A stretch of 64,000 nt of DNA from Acidimicrobiales bacterium (lineage in GTDB: Bacteria > Actinomycetota > Acidimicrobiia > Acidimicrobiales > Acidimicrobilacustridaceae): NCBI GenBank assembly GCA_025456085.1, contig JALOLF010000012.1:1-64000 (forward strand), given 5' to 3'. How positions within the stretch are numbered: position 1 is the stretch's first letter; each line of letters begins with the position of its first letter. The notes beneath the pieces were generated by a model. That model saw nothing but the letters and a program-made list of their open reading frames with translations, was not told the DNA's origin and did not search any database. Below, piece after piece: positions 62,624-64,000 of the stretch. The position numbers and the translations under genes were made by a program.

Positions 62624-63073
62624 TCAGGACCCGCCGATCTCCGCCCGGTGCGCAGCCAACTCGGCAGCCAGGCCGGCGTCGGAGATGGCCAGCATCTCGA
62701 CCACCAGGAGCGCGGCGTTCATGGAGCCGTCGACCGCGACGGTGGCCACCGGGATGCCCTTGGGCATCTGCACCGTGGAGTACAGGGCGTCCACGCCGTT
62801 GAGGGCGCCACCCGACAGGGGAACCCCCACGACCGGGAGCGTGGTGTGCGCCGCCACGACGCCGGCGAGGTGGGCGGCCATGCCCGCCCCGCAGATGAAG
62901 GCGACGTAGCCCGCCTCCCGCGCCGTCGAGGCCAGCGCGGTCACCTGCGCCGGGTTCCGGTGCGCCGAGAGCACGCGCACGTCGGCCTCGAGGCCGAAGC
63001 GCTCCAGGGTCTCGGCCGCGGGGCGCATCTTGTCCATGTCGTTGGGCGACCCCATGAGCACGGCGACCTTCAC
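62624..63073 (-). CDS. purE: N5-carboxyaminoimidazole ribonucleotide mutase
   Basis: This 149-residue class I PurE moves the carboxyl group to make CAIR. It shows [21 protein letters not shown] and [21 protein letters not shown], then [22 protein letters not shown], all standard. GTG at 63073 has an AGGAGGAG ribosome site. It follows purD by 42 bp. No purK is nearby. Confidence 0.97.
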   Translation of the reverse strand: MKVAVLMGSPNDMDKMRPAAETLERFGLEADVRVLSAHRNPAQVTALASTAREAGYVAFICGAGMAAHLAGVVAAHTTLPVVGVPLSGGALNGVDALYSTVQMPKGIPVATVAVDGSMNAALLVVEMLAISDAGLAAELAAHRAEIGGS

Positions 63074-63115
63074 GACGACTCCTCCTGAGCGAACGGGGCT
63101 GGGACGGGCAGCGGG

Positions 63116-64000
<885 letters not shown>

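Noticed and set aside
60524-63088. Plus-strand open frame of 854 codons opposite purB and purE
   Set aside because: It overlaps several conserved genes and has no protein-like segments.

Overview
The window is a 64 kb piece of a high-GC actinobacterial chromosome, with dense genes, frequent GTG starts and many leaderless promoters. The glnA/glnA2/glnE set with a GlnR-type regulator, a WhiB protein, the clpS-DUF2017 pair, F420-type enzymes and a PurS/PurQ/short-PurL system all fit Actinomycetota. A caa3-type oxidase alongside these points to Acidimicrobiia (Iamia/Ilumatobacter-like); that class assignment is inference. I see no phage, IS element, CRISPR array or replication origin.

Layout. 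1-9611: end of glnE, an SNF2/SWIM pair, two damaged loci (a frameshifted cupin and a decayed toxin-antitoxin pair), then a nitrogen island with divergent glnA and glnA2 and a GlnR-like regulator. 9672-14439: RidA, a compact Fe-S/molybdenum-hydroxylase fusion, and an Fe-S assembly locus (A-type carrier, SufR-like regulator, divergent Mrp). 14455-19776: SDR, ThDP enzyme, DUF779, a lipoprotein serpin and an acyl-ACP thioesterase. 19777-22290: a whiB7-like gene behind a roughly 450-nt leader with an AT-rich box, -35/-10, an upstream ORF and a terminator, followed by tlpA-ccdA. 22315-27916: F420-type oxidoreductase, pdxH, sdhC/sdhD-like anchors, serS and an ABC exporter.

27841-38433 is the respiratory block. 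ctaG, ctaF, ctaE, ctaD and ctaC encode a caa3 oxidase. Directly upstream on the same strand are three more membrane genes: a subunit III paralogue, an unrecognised multispan protein, and a subunit I paralogue that has lost all metal-ligand histidines. ctaB and divergent ctaA supply haem A. 38493-41471: clpS, DUF2017, a membrane-anchored zincin and a tRNA-Glu/Asp/Phe cluster with promoter and terminator. 41719-52954: lipoprotein, small protein and LAL-type LuxR regulator; HD oxygenase-like protein; P450 and TIGR03032-like protein; HAD hydrolase, malic enzyme, pyrE; an orphan ParA coupled to a zinc-ribbon protein. 52998-64000: purine genes purM, purF, purL, purQ, purS, purC, purB, purE and partial purD, all on the minus strand, interrupted by two plus-strand genes.

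The strongest candidates for something undescribed are the metal-ligand-less subunit I module beside the caa3 genes, the complete whiB7-type attenuation leader, and the 40-bp sufR/mrp spacer in which one palindrome overlaps both leaderless -10 boxes.
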